Part shown: positions 26,462 to 37,600 of the stretch, piece by piece
How positions within the stretch are numbered: position 1 is the first letter of the stretch
Layout: the number at the start of each line of letters is the position of its first letter
DNA from: Enterobacter chengduensis
GTDB taxonomy: Bacteria; Pseudomonadota; Gammaproteobacteria; Enterobacterales; Enterobacteriaceae
Direction: 5' to 3'
Length of the DNA stretch: 64,000 bases
Assembly: GCF_001984825.2 (NCBI RefSeq)
Contig: NZ_CP043318.1
Coordinates: 3,162,001 to 3,226,000 of the forward strand
Translations under genes and position numbers: made by a program
Notes under the pieces: model-generated
What the model saw: only the letters and a program-made list of their open reading frames with translations
Database searches by the model: none
What the model was told of the DNA's origin: nothing

Positions 26462-27262
26462 TTATTTGGTGACGTCTGCCCCGAACCACTTCTCGGAGAG
26501 CGCCTTCAGGCTGCCGTCTTTTTGCATGTCAGCAATCGCGGAGTCAATCGCTTTGACCAGATCTTCGTTGCCTTTGCGAACGGCCACGCCCGATTCCTGA
26601 CGGGAGAACGCATCACCCGCTACCGCGAGGGTGTTGTTGGTTTTCTTCACCAGATCCAGCGCCGCCAGGCGGTCAACCAGAATGGCGTCGATACGGCCCA
26701 CGCGCAGATCCTGGTATTTCGTCGGGTCATCATCATAGGTGCGGATGTCCACGCCCTGCACGTTCTGGCGCAGCCACTCTTCGTAGTTAGTACCCAGACC
26801 CACGCCGACTTTCTTCCCTTTCAGATCCGCAGCCGTTTTGATGGTGCCTTCGTTGCCTTTTTTCACCAGCGCCTGAATACCGGACACGGTGTACGGCGTA
26901 GAGAAGTCATATTTCTTCTTGCGCTCGTCGGAGATGGTCACCTGGTTAATCACCACGTCAATACGTTTGGAATCCAGCGACGCCAGCATACCGTCCCATT
27001 TGGTCGGCTTCAGGGACGCTTTCACGCCGAGGTGCTTCGCCAGCTCTTCGGCAAACTCCACTTCAAAACCGGTCAGCTTACCGTCATCGCCCTGGAAGCT
27101 GAACGGAGGATAGGTTCCTTCCAGCCCAACCAGCAGCGTACCGCGCTCTTTCACTTTATTCAGCAGGTTTTCTGCGGCGAACGTTTTCACGCTCATGCCC
27201 GCAACCAGCGCAACGGCCATAACGCCCATCAGCGCCTGACGACCCAGAAGTGCAAATTTCAT
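26462..27262 (-). CDS. tcyJ: Cystine-binding periplasmic protein (FliY)
   Basis: A 266-residue periplasmic solute-binding protein of family 3. A signal peptide of about 29 residues (hydrophobic VMAVALVAGMSV, cleaved after AAA-like FAA) is followed by the family signature LVGLEGTYPPFSF. It binds L-cystine and delivers it to TcyL/TcyN. The old name FliY reflects its position after fliZ; it is not a flagellar structural protein. Confidence 0.96.
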   Translation of the reverse strand: MKFALLGRQALMGVMAVALVAGMSVKTFAAENLLNKVKERGTLLVGLEGTYPPFSFQGDDGKLTGFEVEFAEELAKHLGVKASLKPTKWDGMLASLDSKRIDVVINQVTISDERKKKYDFSTPYTVSGIQALVKKGNEGTIKTAADLKGKKVGVGLGTNYEEWLRQNVQGVDIRTYDDDPTKYQDLRVGRIDAILVDRLAALDLVKKTNNTLAVAGDAFSRQESGVAVRKGNEDLVKAIDSAIADMQKDGSLKALSEKWFGADVTK

Positions 27263-27348
27263 AAATACCCCGATATAGTGGAATTTTTACGTAGTGTAGA
27301 GAAATCGCCTGCAACGTCAAAGGCGACTGCGCTACATCTTATTCTTTT

Positions 27349-27900
27349 TTAATATATATCAGAAGTTGTTCCCACGTGGGCTTTCTGCTTTACCGCACCC
27401 GGCATTTGTACCTTATATTGTGCATACTTGCGCAGCGCAATTCGGTAGTTGTTGGTGCTGGTCGCAGGCAGCCACGGCTCCAGATTTTCGTCCAGATAGC
27501 CGGTCTTCAGCAGATCGCGAGAAATATTGTTGACGGTCAGATGTTGCCCGAGGCGGCGCAGGCGAACCACATACTCGCGAACGGTGCCGTGGCTCATCTC
27601 CGTTTGCTCAAACAGGAACTGCTTAAAGCCGATAATGTCGAAGAAGTCGCTTTGCTCTTTGCAGTGGAGATCGCCACAGAAACGGCAAAGCGCCACCCAC
27701 TCTTTTTGCTCTTCGAGCCATGCTGCTTCGTCCATTAACGTGTCGAGACGCGAAATCGCAATCTTATTAACGATTTCGCCCCGGCGAACCAGCGTGATAC
27801 GATCGAGTAACTTGTTACAGTGGGCGCAATGCGTCTGGCTGTGTTTAAAGTCTTTCAGGTAGCGGCTTAAAGGCCGTCTTTTAGATTGCTGCACCGTCAT
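27349..27900 (-). CDS. fliZ: Flagellar/curli regulator FliZ
   Basis: A 183-residue DNA-binding regulator that raises flagellar class 2 expression and antagonises sigma-S-dependent genes, helping the switch between motility and curli. It resembles a core-binding domain of tyrosine recombinases (STNNYRIALRKY near residue 148). It has a Cys pair near the N-terminus (CAHC). It lies 54 bases after fliA in the same transcription unit, as in Escherichia coli. Confidence 0.96.
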   Translation of the reverse strand: MTVQQSKRRPLSRYLKDFKHSQTHCAHCNKLLDRITLVRRGEIVNKIAISRLDTLMDEAAWLEEQKEWVALCRFCGDLHCKEQSDFFDIIGFKQFLFEQTEMSHGTVREYVVRLRRLGQHLTVNNISRDLLKTGYLDENLEPWLPATSTNNYRIALRKYAQYKVQMPGAVKQKAHVGTTSDIY

Positions 27901-27954
27901 GATAACTCCTGGTTGTCAATACGTTGTGCGGCATTTTTCAGGTGAATCAATCAC

Positions 27955-28674
27955 CTATAACTTACCCAGCTTGGTTCGTAAGCGTTTGATGGCCTGGCTG
28001 TGCAGCTGGCTAACCCGCGACTCTCCCACCTCCAGAACAGCGCCAATCTCTTTGAGGTTAAGCTCTTCCTGGTAATAAAGGGTTAATACCAGCTGTTCGC
28101 GTTCAGGCAGAGCTTCAATAGCCTCCATCACGCGCTGGCGTAAATTCCCTTCCATTAAGTGGTGTAACGGGTTTTCCTGCTGGTGCTCATCCGTCACCAG
28201 CTCGATGCTATCGCCATGCTCTTCGCGCCACTCGTCATAAGAGAAGAGTTGGCTATTATTGGTATCGAGCAACATCTGACGATACTCTTCAACAGCAATG
28301 CCAAGACGTTCCGCCACTTCGGTTTCCGTTGCGTTACGTCCCAGTTCCTGTTCCAGCTGCCCCATCGCATGCGCCACTTCGCGCGCGTTGCGGCGAACGC
28401 TGCGCGGTACCCAGTCACGGCTGCGCAGCTCGTCCAGCATCGCACCACGAATACGCTGAACTGCGTAAGTCGTAAATGCCGTTCCTTGCAGAGCGTCGTA
28501 TCGGTCAACTGCATTCAATAACCCGATACCGCCCGCCTGTAGCAGATCGTCAAGTTCCACGCTCGCCGGCAAGCGCACCTGGAGGCGCAATGCTTCGTGA
28601 CGCACCAGCGGGACATAACGCTGCCACAGCGAGTGTTTATCCATTACACCTTCAGCGGTATAGAGTGAATTCAC
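27955..28674 (-). CDS. fliA: Sigma-28 factor of flagellar genes
   Basis: A 239-residue sigma factor that transcribes late flagellar genes, including the fliC promoters in this window. Region 2 includes DDLLQAGGIGLLNAVDRY and the core-binding segment, and region 4 near the C-terminus is ESRVSQLHSQAIKRLR. The start is a GTG at 28674, as in the Escherichia coli annotation; ATG codon 11 is an alternative. The anti-sigma factor FlgM is elsewhere. Confidence 0.97.
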   Translation of the reverse strand: MNSLYTAEGVMDKHSLWQRYVPLVRHEALRLQVRLPASVELDDLLQAGGIGLLNAVDRYDALQGTAFTTYAVQRIRGAMLDELRSRDWVPRSVRRNAREVAHAMGQLEQELGRNATETEVAERLGIAVEEYRQMLLDTNNSQLFSYDEWREEHGDSIELVTDEHQQENPLHHLMEGNLRQRVMEAIEALPEREQLVLTLYYQEELNLKEIGAVLEVGESRVSQLHSQAIKRLRTKLGKL

Positions 28675-28805
28675 GATAAACAGCCCTGCGTTAGTTGAGT
28701 TATCGGCATGATTATCCGATTCTGCAGGGGTTTTAATCGGGGGAATAGTGGGTGAAATGGGGGGTTATTTCTGCCTTACTCCTTCCCCGATCCAAATTAA
28801 CGGGA

Positions 28806-29255
28806 TTAGGACGGACCGGACACTCTACTTTTTCGCACCATCATGAGCGTATCCTGTTCAGAAGAAGAGATGATAAATCCATGTTTTGAATACAATCTAA
28901 TAGCCTTTTCTCTGATGCTAAGCACTTCAAGGGCTATCTGTTCAACACCCGCCTCTTCAAGATAAAGAATACTATTGCGCAATAACTCATCCCCGATGCC
29001 ACAAGATTGCCAACCAGGTAGTACAGAAACATTAGTAATAAATCCGGTCCGTTTTTCCTTATTCAGATATGCCGCAACAAGGCCAATTAACTGGTTATCG
29101 CTCCACGCTTCAAAGGTACAGCCATATTTTTTAATTTTAGCAGCATAACGTTCAATATTAACCTGCCGCATGAGATGCTCGACAAAATCGGATTCGCCAA
29201 GGTGAAGATGCCCTGCAATCTGCATGGCAGTGGCGGTGTTGACGCGTGATATCAT
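28806..29255 (-). CDS. GNAT-family N-acetyltransferase
   Basis: A 149-residue acetyltransferase with the GNAT core. ITNVSVLPGWQSCGIGDELL (about 76-95) covers motif A and the acetyl-CoA pyrophosphate loop, and a C-terminal strand IRLYSKHGF is typical. The ATG at 29255 is supported by AAGGAG six bases before it. The WbqC-like gene ends ten bases upstream, and the DegT aminotransferase precedes that. Together they suggest N-acylation of the amino sugar made by the aminotransferase. This is inference from operon order. Confidence 0.88.
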   Translation of the reverse strand: MISRVNTATAMQIAGHLHLGESDFVEHLMRQVNIERYAAKIKKYGCTFEAWSDNQLIGLVAAYLNKEKRTGFITNVSVLPGWQSCGIGDELLRNSILYLEEAGVEQIALEVLSIREKAIRLYSKHGFIISSSEQDTLMMVRKSRVSGPS

Positions 29256-29265
29256 CGCATGCTCC

Positions 29266-29967
29266 TTAACCACTCACAGTCCAGCCATGACGGCAAAGGT
29301 TGATTACCTCATTTTTACTATTAAACATCATGACATCGATAATTGAGAGCCAAGGGACAAACTCAGCACCAAACTGTGGATAACAAATATTCTTCGGTTG
29401 GATAAACTGTAAGTTGACACCTTGCTGCTGAAAGCTTTCGCTGTCATAAAGTGCGCGACCACCAGGAAGGTTGATATATGTATGAGCCTCCAGAACCGAG
29501 CAAATGGACAATATTTTGTCCTGAGCACGCAATTTATGATCAATGGCAATATCAGACGAGAGCATAATTTCACACTCCAGAGATAATACCTGACGCAATA
29601 CCATCAATGAGTTACCAAGATAGTCTGACAAATTATCGCAAGAACAATTAACAATCTCTTCTACAAGCGGAAATACCGTATGAAAGTAAGGTGCGTGACG
29701 ATAGGCATCAAGAAATTGATTGAGCAAATCCTCACGAATAAAATTATCTGACAAGTGACGACTGTTGATTGCAAGAAAGCGAGAATCCTTCGCTAATGGA
29801 ACAGTAACAATGCCGGGTTGATTATGTTGCAAAATACGATTGCGATTGATCCAGCCCTGCCTGACGTACTGCACGTTGTCAAATAGAACAAAGCGGTCAA
29901 CCGCAGACATCAGTTGAAAATAACCAATATAGGGTAGAAAGTAAGGTTGCATTACTGCAATTTTCAC
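29266..29967 (-). CDS. WbqC-like family protein
   Basis: A 233-residue protein that opens with MKIAVMQPYFLPYIGYFQL, the signature of the WbqC-like family found in O-antigen and glycosylation loci. The exact reaction of the family is unsettled; members occur with aminotransferases and acyltransferases that make acylated aminosugars. It follows the DegT gene at 16 bases and precedes GNAT at 10 bases, so it is part of the same operon. No membrane segment is seen. Confidence 0.9.
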   Translation of the reverse strand: MKIAVMQPYFLPYIGYFQLMSAVDRFVLFDNVQYVRQGWINRNRILQHNQPGIVTVPLAKDSRFLAINSRHLSDNFIREDLLNQFLDAYRHAPYFHTVFPLVEEIVNCSCDNLSDYLGNSLMVLRQVLSLECEIMLSSDIAIDHKLRAQDKILSICSVLEAHTYINLPGGRALYDSESFQQQGVNLQFIQPKNICYPQFGAEFVPWLSIIDVMMFNSKNEVINLCRHGWTVSG

Positions 29968-29983
29968 AACTGATAATCCTTAT

Positions 29984-31138
29984 TTATAACTCACTAGTTG
30001 CGACGCACTGTGCATTTTTATGCGGAGAAAATGTCTTACTAATAATTTCCACGATCCGGATCTGATTTTCATACGTCAGGCCAGGATAAATAGGTAGGCA
30101 GAGAATACCTCGAGAAATCGACCACGCGACAGGAAGATGTTGGGCATCAGCTGTTGCAAATTGACGGTACATCTGAAACTCACTAATTAGAGGATAGAAA
30201 TAGCGTCGTGCAAAAATCCCCTGCTGCCGTAAGGCACTGTAAACTTCATCGCGCGCGCTTAGAATGTTACCCTCAAAGAGAACGGGGAAATAGGCGAAAT
30301 TCCATTCAATCGAGCAAGATGGTGTTATATAGCGAAGTTCCGGCAGCCATTCATCCAGCAGCTTTACATACCGCTCATAAATCGCTTTGCGTTCCGCCAG
30401 AGCCGCGTCAATATGCTGCAACTGAAGCAACCCCATTGCCGCCTGGACTTCATTCATTTTGCCATTAATACCTGGGGCCATGATGGTGACCTCATCAGCA
30501 AAACCAAAATTTTTCAGATAGTCAATTCGCTGTTTGGTTTTAATGTCATGACAAATAATCGCACCACCTTCAAAGGTATTAAATACTTTGGTGGCATGGA
30601 AACTCACGACCGAAAGATCGCCGTGGTTCAGGACACTGGTATTATTCTCTTTTACTCCAAAACAATGGGCAGCGTCGTAAATAACCTTTAGTCCATATGT
30701 ATCGGCGATCTGTTGAATACGTACGGTATCACAAGGAATACCGTAACAATGCACCGGTAATATTGCTGACGTTTGCGGCGTGATGAGCGATTCAATTTTC
30801 TCAGGGTCAATATTAAACGTATCGGGATCAATATCCGCAAAGACCGGAGTGAGTCCATTCCAAAGCAAACTATGAGAGGTTGCAACAAAGGAATACGGGG
30901 TGGTGATCACCTCGCCACGGATCCGCAGCGTCTGCATAGCCGTCAGCAGGGCAAGCGTACCATTCGAGAATAAACTCACGTACTTTACGCCAAGATAACG
31001 CGCCAGATCCTGTTCAAGCTGTTGGTGAAACTCGCCGCCGTTTGTCAGGATCCGGTTTTGCCAAATTTTTTCCAGATAAGGAAGAAACTCCTCGAGGGGA
31101 GGCAAAAGCGGGCTGGTAACATAGACGTTATCACTCAT
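29984..31138 (-). CDS. DegT/DnrJ/EryC1-type sugar aminotransferase
   Basis: A 384-residue PLP-dependent aminotransferase that transfers an amino group to a nucleotide-linked ketosugar. The Schiff-base lysine is in SFHATKVFNTFEGG near residue 186, and an acidic ADIDPDTFNID segment near 102-113 is typical. It resembles the WecE/VioA/FdtB class. The sugar is unknown; the dehydratase that would supply its substrate is not in the window. It is followed closely by the WbqC-like gene. Confidence 0.92.
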   Translation of the reverse strand: MSDNVYVTSPLLPPLEEFLPYLEKIWQNRILTNGGEFHQQLEQDLARYLGVKYVSLFSNGTLALLTAMQTLRIRGEVITTPYSFVATSHSLLWNGLTPVFADIDPDTFNIDPEKIESLITPQTSAILPVHCYGIPCDTVRIQQIADTYGLKVIYDAAHCFGVKENNTSVLNHGDLSVVSFHATKVFNTFEGGAIICHDIKTKQRIDYLKNFGFADEVTIMAPGINGKMNEVQAAMGLLQLQHIDAALAERKAIYERYVKLLDEWLPELRYITPSCSIEWNFAYFPVLFEGNILSARDEVYSALRQQGIFARRYFYPLISEFQMYRQFATADAQHLPVAWSISRGILCLPIYPGLTYENQIRIVEIISKTFSPHKNAQCVATSEL

Positions 31139-31281
31139 ATGAGAACCTGTGGACTAAGGGGTGGTGCCCCATCATAGCGATGAGGACACCGTTGCTATCG
31201 GTAAAACAAGACCCCTTTCAGGACTCAATTACCCAAACGGCCCAGCTTTCCGGGTAAAAAACGCCTCGAAAATGCCCTGTG

Positions 31282-34200
31282 TTACATAAATAACCTGCGG
31301 ATAACCTCTGGGATGGACTCCCGATCGTAAATGAAGGCGTCAATCTCCTGCTGACTAACCGCGTAGCTGTCGGCATTAACGATTTCGTTCTGCCAGACCT
31401 GTGGGTCAGCTTTAAGGCGCCGGAAAGGGAGATCGTTGTGCAATGAAGGAACATCGCTAGAGACAATTGCTATCCCACAGGCTGCGAGCTGAACCGCCTG
31501 ATAGTCATCTTTAAAACGGTTGTGGTCGCTGTTCAGCCTGAAAATAATGGCTATGTCGGCTCGCAGCTGATGCAGCTGCTCAGGTGACATCCATTCCCCG
31601 TGCCAGCGAACCGTTTCTGCGACCATAGGCAGCCACGCCGCGGGCCATGCCCCCAAAATGATCCAGTCCACCCTGGCGTGCGTGGCGGCGATAACCCGGC
31701 TAATGAATTCTCGCTCTTTTACGGATAACGCTTCCGGTATACACAATACGCGTCTGCGTTCGGACGAAGTCGGCCTCGCCTGCGACACCCATTCACGCCC
31801 CAGCAACACCGGCAGACGCGACACCGGCCTTTTTCGTTTGCTTAGCTGAGCTTCACGCTCTGCAGACCAGGTTAGCCACTGCGTCACCACACTTACCTGC
31901 TCCTGACCGTTATTGCCTGAACCGGCTGAATCCGCCAGCGCATAAATTCGCAAAGGGATAATCCGACTCACTGCCCTAAGACGTGCAGATAGCGACTTAT
32001 CCGGGGCATGGCTAAGCACCACAATATTCGGTACGAGACGCAATATTTCTGGCACGGACAGATCGGAAGAATCACGTATCAGGCAGATCGCGTTATCTGT
32101 CGACAGATTCTGCAGCAGGTCGGCAATACGTTTCGAGTATTCGCAGTCCTCACCATTTTTAAGCAACAGAACCTTTGCGCGCGTCAAGGAGAGATCTTCA
32201 GGCCCGTTGGTCGTAAGAGGCCCATGGCGGAACAACGGACGTTGTAGACTGAGGTAGCGGTTATAGGCCGGATCGTCAGTGAAAATCTCTGGCATCTCGG
32301 CGAGTAATGTCTGACGTTGGGAATTCTCGCTGACGCACACCTTTTCAAGAAGCCGTGTATTGTCCGATACCACAACGCTGAATGGCGTCCAGACGGCAAG
32401 ATAACCAGCACGCTTTAGCTTCAGAGGCAGAATAATATCAATCACGTGTGGGTCGTCGAATTCAGCCGACAACCCGCCGACACGCTGCCATGCTTCACGC
32501 TTGACCAGCAGGCAGTTGCTGCTCAGAATGGAATAGTTTTGTTCGCACTGGTAGCGTGACAGCTCGCCTTCTGTTTGCCAGTGTTCCCCTTGACCTACAT
32601 GTCCGACCCAACCCTCACCCCCAGCGATCATACCCGCACTCAGCAACCGTTGGTCAGTGGTGATAAATTTTGGCCCTGCGCTTCCTACTTCAGGGCGAAT
32701 CACATGGCTCAGCAATGTCGTCAGCCAGTTTTTCAGGACAAAAAGCGTATGGAGATCCAGAAGTAAAATAAAATCACCAGTCACATTTTGCGCCAGGCAG
32801 TTCATGCGACTTGCGTAGTTTTGCTCAGCGCCACAGACGATCGCCGTTAATGGCATCACCTCCTGCATCTGCTTGATGAGATCAATCATCTCTGCATTGG
32901 CGTTTTCAGCCACCGCCAGCAGAATCTCTTTGTTCTGCCACTCGGTATTCTTCATCAGACTCTCAACGCAGCGGATCAGTCGCGCCGGTTCATCACCCGC
33001 ATCAAGCAGAATGCTGACTTTTTCACGTTCTGGCTGTGGGTAGCTAATACGCCACGTCAGATTTTTTTGCTGTACGGCGCTGGCCTGAGAAAATCCACGA
33101 TGCTGCAGATAACGCTCGAGAATCTTTTCTTCTTCAAGCGCAGACGGGAAGTCAAAAACGGAGGCAGGCACCAGGGTAATAATATCCGTAATATGCCCGA
33201 TACAGCCCGTACCCCATTGCAGCAGGTAATCGATCAACGCGTCAAATTCGAACGCCTGGCTGAATTCAGGGTTAAATTTACCTGCGGCAAGCCAGCTCTC
33301 GCGCCGGAACCAGACGCGTCGTAAATAACGGTGAGGCGAAGCGAGGAAAAGATCGAGATTAAAATCCGGTTTACGTATCGGAGTGATTTCACCACCACTG
33401 GCGCGTACCGCCTCATCCGTATAAATGGCCTGACATTCCCCGGCCTGCGAGAGCATATTACGCATTAACCCAATGCTTTCCGCAGTATATTCAACACCCG
33501 CATCGATGCAGTGCAGCCAGTCGAAGGCCTCTGTTTCCGCCAGCTGCCTGACAGCACTAACCCAGCTATCTACCGAAACCATGGGAATATCCATGGCCAT
33601 CGCGCGATACCCTGGTTCTGGCGCAACAAGAAGAATCGTCCGTGAATCAACGCCCTGACGGGTAAGTGAGGCGACGGATGCGTCGATAGCGCTCACCTGC
33701 GCATTCAGGCACAGGATAACGTGCAGCAGACGGGTTTCTGCCGTGACCGTCGTCGGCAAAGTGCGGTGAGAAATCCAGTGGCCGAATGAGTTGCGCTCCT
33801 TTACGTCATCCTGCTGCTGCGCTTTCGCCTGGGTTAGAAACAGGAAGCGATCAAACTGGGTTTCCAGAAGTCGCCTTTTGGCCAGAACAACGTCGCGAAC
33901 AATCGGTAGCCCTGCCCGAATGTGGTCCAGTGCTTCCGGTGAATCAGAGTAACCGAAACCGGCACCACCAATATCCTGTAACGACTGCTCGTTCAACGCA
34001 TAATGTTCATATCCCGGAACCGACAACGAAACGACCGGGCAGCCACATAGCATGGCTAGCAGGCAGGTTCCTGATGACTCATAGGTGTAAAGCACCCGCC
34101 CGCGTTTCAGAAGCATCGCCAGCTCGCGTAATGACAAAGGATTGCGCATCGACAAAATAGTGATGTTTTCTGGCAACCCCGATAAATCAAGTGCGGATTC

Positions 34201-34680
34201 AGGGATCCTGTTCAGGTAGAGAAAGTCTTTATCTTTAACTGGCTGGTCATCCTGAAAGAGTGAGAGGTCATAACATTCAATCCCGAGAATATTCGGATCG
34301 GGTTCTTTGTCTGCAAACTCAGGGCGGTACCAGAAAAAGAGATCGTCAGCTCCGGCCTCAATGGCGTTTTGCATGATGACCCCTTCCCTGTTTAACATGT
34401 AGCGGACGGTTACCGGCGCAGAAAAAGGATTTCCCGTCGTTACCTCCGGGTAAACAGCAATCCAGGACCTGCCGCTGGAGATGACCTGCTCATAGGCTTC
34501 TTGCGTAAGCGCTGGCGCATTCCATTCGGGGTTGACGGTACAACCAACCATCCAGGCGCGACCACCACGCTCATTGATCATATGGCACAAGCGGTGAAGC
34601 ACCTGAATACCCAACGACGACTCACGGTAGTCCGGTGCGGCAATCAGGTAGGGAGAATGAAGATCTATATGCATAGTCAT
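31282..34680 (-). CDS. Large multidomain glycosyltransferase
   Basis: A protein of 1132 residues, far longer than a single glycosyltransferase. An N-terminal part (about 1-300) looks like a nucleotide-sugar-related GT-B half. At least one GT2-type domain follows around 540-800, with VSILLDAGD and the acidic ILLLDLHT segment, ahead of a second GT-B-like C-terminal part. The ATG at 34680 overlaps the stop of the preceding gene as ATGA, so the two giants are translated together. Probable role: adding sugars to flagellin. Domain limits are approximate. Confidence 0.85.
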   Translation of the reverse strand: MTMHIDLHSPYLIAAPDYRESSLGIQVLHRLCHMINERGGRAWMVGCTVNPEWNAPALTQEAYEQVISSGRSWIAVYPEVTTGNPFSAPVTVRYMLNREGVIMQNAIEAGADDLFFWYRPEFADKEPDPNILGIECYDLSLFQDDQPVKDKDFLYLNRIPESALDLSGLPENITILSMRNPLSLRELAMLLKRGRVLYTYESSGTCLLAMLCGCPVVSLSVPGYEHYALNEQSLQDIGGAGFGYSDSPEALDHIRAGLPIVRDVVLAKRRLLETQFDRFLFLTQAKAQQQDDVKERNSFGHWISHRTLPTTVTAETRLLHVILCLNAQVSAIDASVASLTRQGVDSRTILLVAPEPGYRAMAMDIPMVSVDSWVSAVRQLAETEAFDWLHCIDAGVEYTAESIGLMRNMLSQAGECQAIYTDEAVRASGGEITPIRKPDFNLDLFLASPHRYLRRVWFRRESWLAAGKFNPEFSQAFEFDALIDYLLQWGTGCIGHITDIITLVPASVFDFPSALEEEKILERYLQHRGFSQASAVQQKNLTWRISYPQPEREKVSILLDAGDEPARLIRCVESLMKNTEWQNKEILLAVAENANAEMIDLIKQMQEVMPLTAIVCGAEQNYASRMNCLAQNVTGDFILLLDLHTLFVLKNWLTTLLSHVIRPEVGSAGPKFITTDQRLLSAGMIAGGEGWVGHVGQGEHWQTEGELSRYQCEQNYSILSSNCLLVKREAWQRVGGLSAEFDDPHVIDIILPLKLKRAGYLAVWTPFSVVVSDNTRLLEKVCVSENSQRQTLLAEMPEIFTDDPAYNRYLSLQRPLFRHGPLTTNGPEDLSLTRAKVLLLKNGEDCEYSKRIADLLQNLSTDNAICLIRDSSDLSVPEILRLVPNIVVLSHAPDKSLSARLRAVSRIIPLRIYALADSAGSGNNGQEQVSVVTQWLTWSAEREAQLSKRKRPVSRLPVLLGREWVSQARPTSSERRRVLCIPEALSVKEREFISRVIAATHARVDWIILGAWPAAWLPMVAETVRWHGEWMSPEQLHQLRADIAIIFRLNSDHNRFKDDYQAVQLAACGIAIVSSDVPSLHNDLPFRRLKADPQVWQNEIVNADSYAVSQQEIDAFIYDRESIPEVIRRLFM

Positions 34681-37600
34681 TGTGCCAACCAACCTTGTTG
34701 CCAGTCATTAAGTCCATTTTCGCGCAGATACCAGTTGCGCTGTACGGCATTCCGTAGTTCATCCCCCTGGCGGATACGGTAATCCGCGTCATTGAGGTAC
34801 GGCTGAATGGCTTTCATCCAGTCTTTATAACGGTTTTCAACCAGGGTGACCGGTAGCCCGCAACGGTACGGAGCAATATCCGTGGCAACGATCGGTACTC
34901 CACAGGTACCAATTTCCAGCAGCCGTAAATTACTCTTGCATTCATTGAACTGATTGATTTCCAGAGGAACCAGTGCCAGATCGAGATTCAGGCTGGCCAG
35001 CTTTTCAGGGTACATCTCGAAAGGAACGCCAGGGTGGAACTCGCAGTGGACATTACGCGGCTTCATTCCCATAAAGACCCATTCAACGTCATTCTCCAGC
35101 GCCTTGATCAGAGGTAGCAGGATTTGCAGATCCCCTGCATGGGTGCTTCCCCCCGCCCAACCAACGCGTATTTTTTTACCCACCCCCCGCTGACTCAGCA
35201 AATGTTCCCACTGGTCGGGTGCAAGGCGGTTTTGCGCAATCCGGATATCATGATGGAAACGGCTGTAGGCTTCAGCAAGCGGCGCCGTTGAGACAACAAT
35301 TCTGTCTGCACTTTCGAGTATTTTCCGAAAGCTCTTCACCATGTGCTGCGGGTAATTATCGCGATTACCATTTTTTAACGGTACGTTAAGTAAGAAATCA
35401 TCGTACTCAATGATAACTTTGGCATTACAGACCTCACGCAGCTGCTGAATAATATTCGGGAAACGGCTCCCGGTGAGTGACTCAAGTAAAATCACATCTG
35501 GCTGAAGTTGCGCGGCTTCCATGACGGAGGGAATGCTGTTCATCATCCCCCCCTCCAGCATATGGTGACGCTCCATGGCTTTAAACGGCTGCATAACCCG
35601 GTGATGCCCGCAGCCATTCCAGTCGACATGATGCGCCAGCACAACGGGTAAAGGACGTCCCGGCAAAGGGGTATGCAGACGCGCACTGTTTTCACTCAGG
35701 GTGAAAAGCGCGCCGGATTTTTGCATAAGCGGATGATAAGACGGATCTATGAGCAGCTCTGCCTTCCACTCGTTACGCAACTGTGCGTAGTGTTCCAGCA
35801 TCGGTCGTTCAGGAACCTGGTACTTATCGGCCAGAAGGCGTGTCGCTCCGCCCATATGTTGAACGCGCGAACAGGGCGTCCAGACGTTTAAATAGCCCTG
35901 CTTTTGCAGCCTTATTCCCAGATCAACATCGGCAAAATAGACGGGATAACGTTCTTGCGTAAATCCATTAAGCGCGAAAAACACCTCTTTTCGCAGCATC
36001 ATACAAGAACCGCTCACTGCCGTTACGTTATGCGGGACGCAAAGATAGTCCTGAAAACCTGAGTCAGCGCCGCCCGCGCCTGCAAAAGCAACTTCCACAC
36101 CGTTTTGGACGCCGGTCAGATACCCACCATGCTGGATCCGGCCATCCTTAAACTCCAGGCGAGCCCCTACCACGCCCACCTCCGGGCGTAATGCGTGTTC
36201 CAGTAACGCGTCCAGCCACGCGCCATCAATGATTTCACAATCGTTATCAAGGAAAACGAGCACGTCTCCCCTCGCCTGCTGCGCGGCAGCGTTGCCCATT
36301 TCTGCAAAATTGAATGGGGCGTCATATCGCAATATCCGCACCTGCTCCAGCCCAAGATTCGCTAGATCGTTCAGGAACTGACAGGCATCGCTCTCTACTG
36401 ACTGGTTATCAACGATCATCAGCTCGTAGCGCGCGTAGCGGGTCTTTTCCATCAGGCTTTCAATGCAGTTCTTTAGTAAAGCAAACCGATCGCGCGTGGG
36501 GATTATAATTGAGACCATCGGCTGGGCATCCCAGTGATAGCGAAGGCGCGGTAGAGCTTTAACGGCTCCGGGCTCATAGGAGGCAGAGATACCAAGTCTC
36601 GTAAGATGTGCCAGCACGCCGTTCCGATGCTGTTCCATAAGACCTGGCAGCTCAGTCCAGCGTTGCGCAGGTTCAGAATTGCAGAGCAGCACCTCAGGCA
36701 CATGCGTTAAGACACTGATACCCTGCAGCTCGACCAGACGCCAGAGCAAATCGGTAAATGGCGTATAAGCAAAGAGAGGGTCTAGCCCTCCTGCGACCTT
36801 TGCCGCATGGCAATCAATGAGCAGCGCCTGTCCAACGTAAGGCTTGCTGCGCAGGAGATCGATATTAACCCCGGGGCGCAAGGTGACAACAGGTTCATCG
36901 TTTTCGGCAACCATCATTTCATCGCAATAGGCGACACTTGCCTCTGGATGATGAATTCGGTGCTCAGCGAACCGCATCAGCGCGTCATCTAACAGGGTGT
37001 AGCCCGCAGGGAGCATCAGCAGCGCCTGAGCAGGGCTGTTTTCCAGTAACGCATTAATATCGGAAACAGAATGCGCCACCTCTACAGAGATCGGCACTAG
37101 CGATTGAGCGAGCGCCGATGCATGGGTAATCTGGCACTCTTCAGTCGTTTTATTTTGCGCGAGGATAACAACACCCAGTCTGGCGCGGTCCGGAAAGGCA
37201 TCAGCACAGGCACGCAAAGCCTCACGACGCGCGTTCGTGATATTTCGATCCTTTATCCAGCGGGTAATAGAGTAGTTTTCGCTCTGCTGGAGCAGCAGCG
37301 CTTTGCTGTGGAATGCCAGCGCATAGCGATCTTTTTCAGAAAGCGTGTAAGGCCTTTGCGAAACAGGAAAATCCAGCACAGCGAGAATATTCTGCTCAAG
37401 GCTCCAGCGTGATACGAACGTCTGATGATTTTTCTGCACCCATTTATTGGCATCGTCATAACCGTCGGTCAGCAGTTGAATCCACTCGTCTGCACCCGGG
37501 CAAAAACGCAAATTTACCCCAGAGAAATAGTTAGCCTCATAGTGCGCAAGATTTGTATCGTTCAAATACCCTTCAACATAGTTTCCGTGGGCTAAAAAGA